Shown: positions 63,870 to 64,000 of the stretch, in pieces
Layout of the letters: every line of letters begins with the position of its first letter
Numbering within the stretch: position 1 is the first letter of the stretch
DNA from: Dicaeum eximium
Lineage: Eukaryota; Chordata; Aves; Passeriformes; Dicaeidae
Length of the DNA: 64,000 bases
Assembly (NCBI GenBank): GCA_013396995.1
Contig: VWZP01005531.1
Location: 548,895-612,894, forward strand
Direction: 5' to 3'
Notes under the pieces: model-generated
The model's database searches: none
Told to the model about the DNA's origin: nothing
The model's input: only the letters and a program-made list of their open reading frames with translations
Program-made: the position numbers and the translations under genes

Positions 63870-63980
63870 AGAGAGAGACACTCCCGCAGCACAGAAGGAG
63901 GCTCAGAGCCTCTCTCCTCATGTATTCATCATCTTCCAGCAGGAGAAAACGCTTCCACTAGCAGCAGAACCTTCCCCCTC

Positions 63981-64000
63981 AAAAAAAAAAAAAAAAAAAA
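63981..64000. repeat. Poly(A) run at the window edge
   Basis: At least 20 A reach the end of the window; the true length is unknown. Confidence 0.8.

Larger units (their letters stand above)
63261..63921 (-). promoter_or_regulatory. Probable promoter and 5' UTR of the minus-strand gene
   Basis: This is the only long stretch outside the LTRs with frequent CpG dinucleotides; I count roughly twenty between 63240 and 63960, against a strongly AT-rich, CpG-poor background. On the minus strand it is pyrimidine-rich upstream (complement of the GGGAGGGAGGGAGAGAGA tract near 63850) and then mixed, with T-rich runs at 63541-63554. Several minus-strand frames are open here (for example 63426-63881 and 63721-63921). 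They are low in complexity, end before the signal-peptide start and resemble no known protein, so I read them as 5' UTR, upstream ORFs or promoter DNA. A TATA-like run at 63798-63806 suggests transcription could start near 63770, giving a UTR of about 500 nt; the start could also lie beyond the window. Confidence 0.5.

Noticed and set aside
63426..63881. 151-codon minus-strand open frame near the promoter
   Set aside because: Composition is S, L, F, P-rich from pyrimidine tracts; it lies upstream of the signal-peptide start and fits 5' UTR or promoter DNA better.
1..64000. CRISPR arrays, operons, phage genes, tRNA or rRNA genes
   Set aside because: No regular spaced repeats, no compact gene layout and no cloverleaf-like A/B box sequence were noticed; the DNA is vertebrate in character.

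Overview
The window looks like bird nuclear DNA, most likely from a songbird. It is AT-rich and almost free of genes. The recognisable interspersed repeats are CR1 non-LTR retrotransposons, with their typical 3' ends (ATTCTGTGATTCTGTGA-like tails, GGTTGGAAGGGACCTTTAAAGGTC-like sequence on the other strand), and long terminal repeats (LTRs) of endogenous retroviruses. Two LTRs have TGTCYTGGTTT termini, which I associate with songbird ERVL-type elements. No prokaryotic genes, operons, CRISPR arrays or phage genes are visible. Species and chromosome cannot be read from the sequence.

The only host gene evidence is at the right edge, on the minus strand (about 63164-63921). A CpG-containing, purine/pyrimidine-biased segment carries a TATA-like run, a probable 5' UTR and a short first coding exon. 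The exon has a strong start context, encodes a 32-residue signal-peptide-like sequence and ends in phase 1 at a consensus splice donor (GTAAGTA). The next exon was not found, so most or all of the remaining 63 kb is probably the first intron of this gene or the start of it. The gene is not identified.

Reading left to right, the non-genic part holds the following. There is an LTR-like element with a 6-bp target-site duplication at 4239-4617, a CR1 tail at 5553-5665 and another at 13461-13560. A GC-richer unassigned segment lies at 14340-15180. Low-complexity A/C-rich repeats lie near 19.9, 23.2 and 24.7 kb, and a CR1 3' part at 23300-23750. A solo LTR with a 6-bp duplication is at 25567-26077 and a CR1 tail at 31360-31426. 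A possible LTR fragment is near 37.7 kb, a 42-bp poly(A) run at 38562, and a degenerate CR1 at 39230-39680. A CR1 3' part follows at 41155-41458.

From 45.8 to 54.7 kb the density of old retroelements is much higher. An LTR with 8-bp terminal inverted repeats (45783-46395) is followed by an LTR-like promoter fragment (46718-46905) and a 1-kb GC-rich solo LTR (47705-48711). Two CR1 elements then lie head to tail (51535-54048), and a further solo LTR sits directly at the 3' end of the second one (54056-54720). The last part to 63 kb is AT-rich unique sequence with a few short duplications and a perfect 14-bp hairpin.

I found no exciting, undescribed multi-gene system. The most useful results are the first coding exon and the exact boundaries of four LTR insertions, each supported by matching target-site duplications. 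All open reading frames other than the first exon appear to be chance frames or pieces of decayed retroelements.
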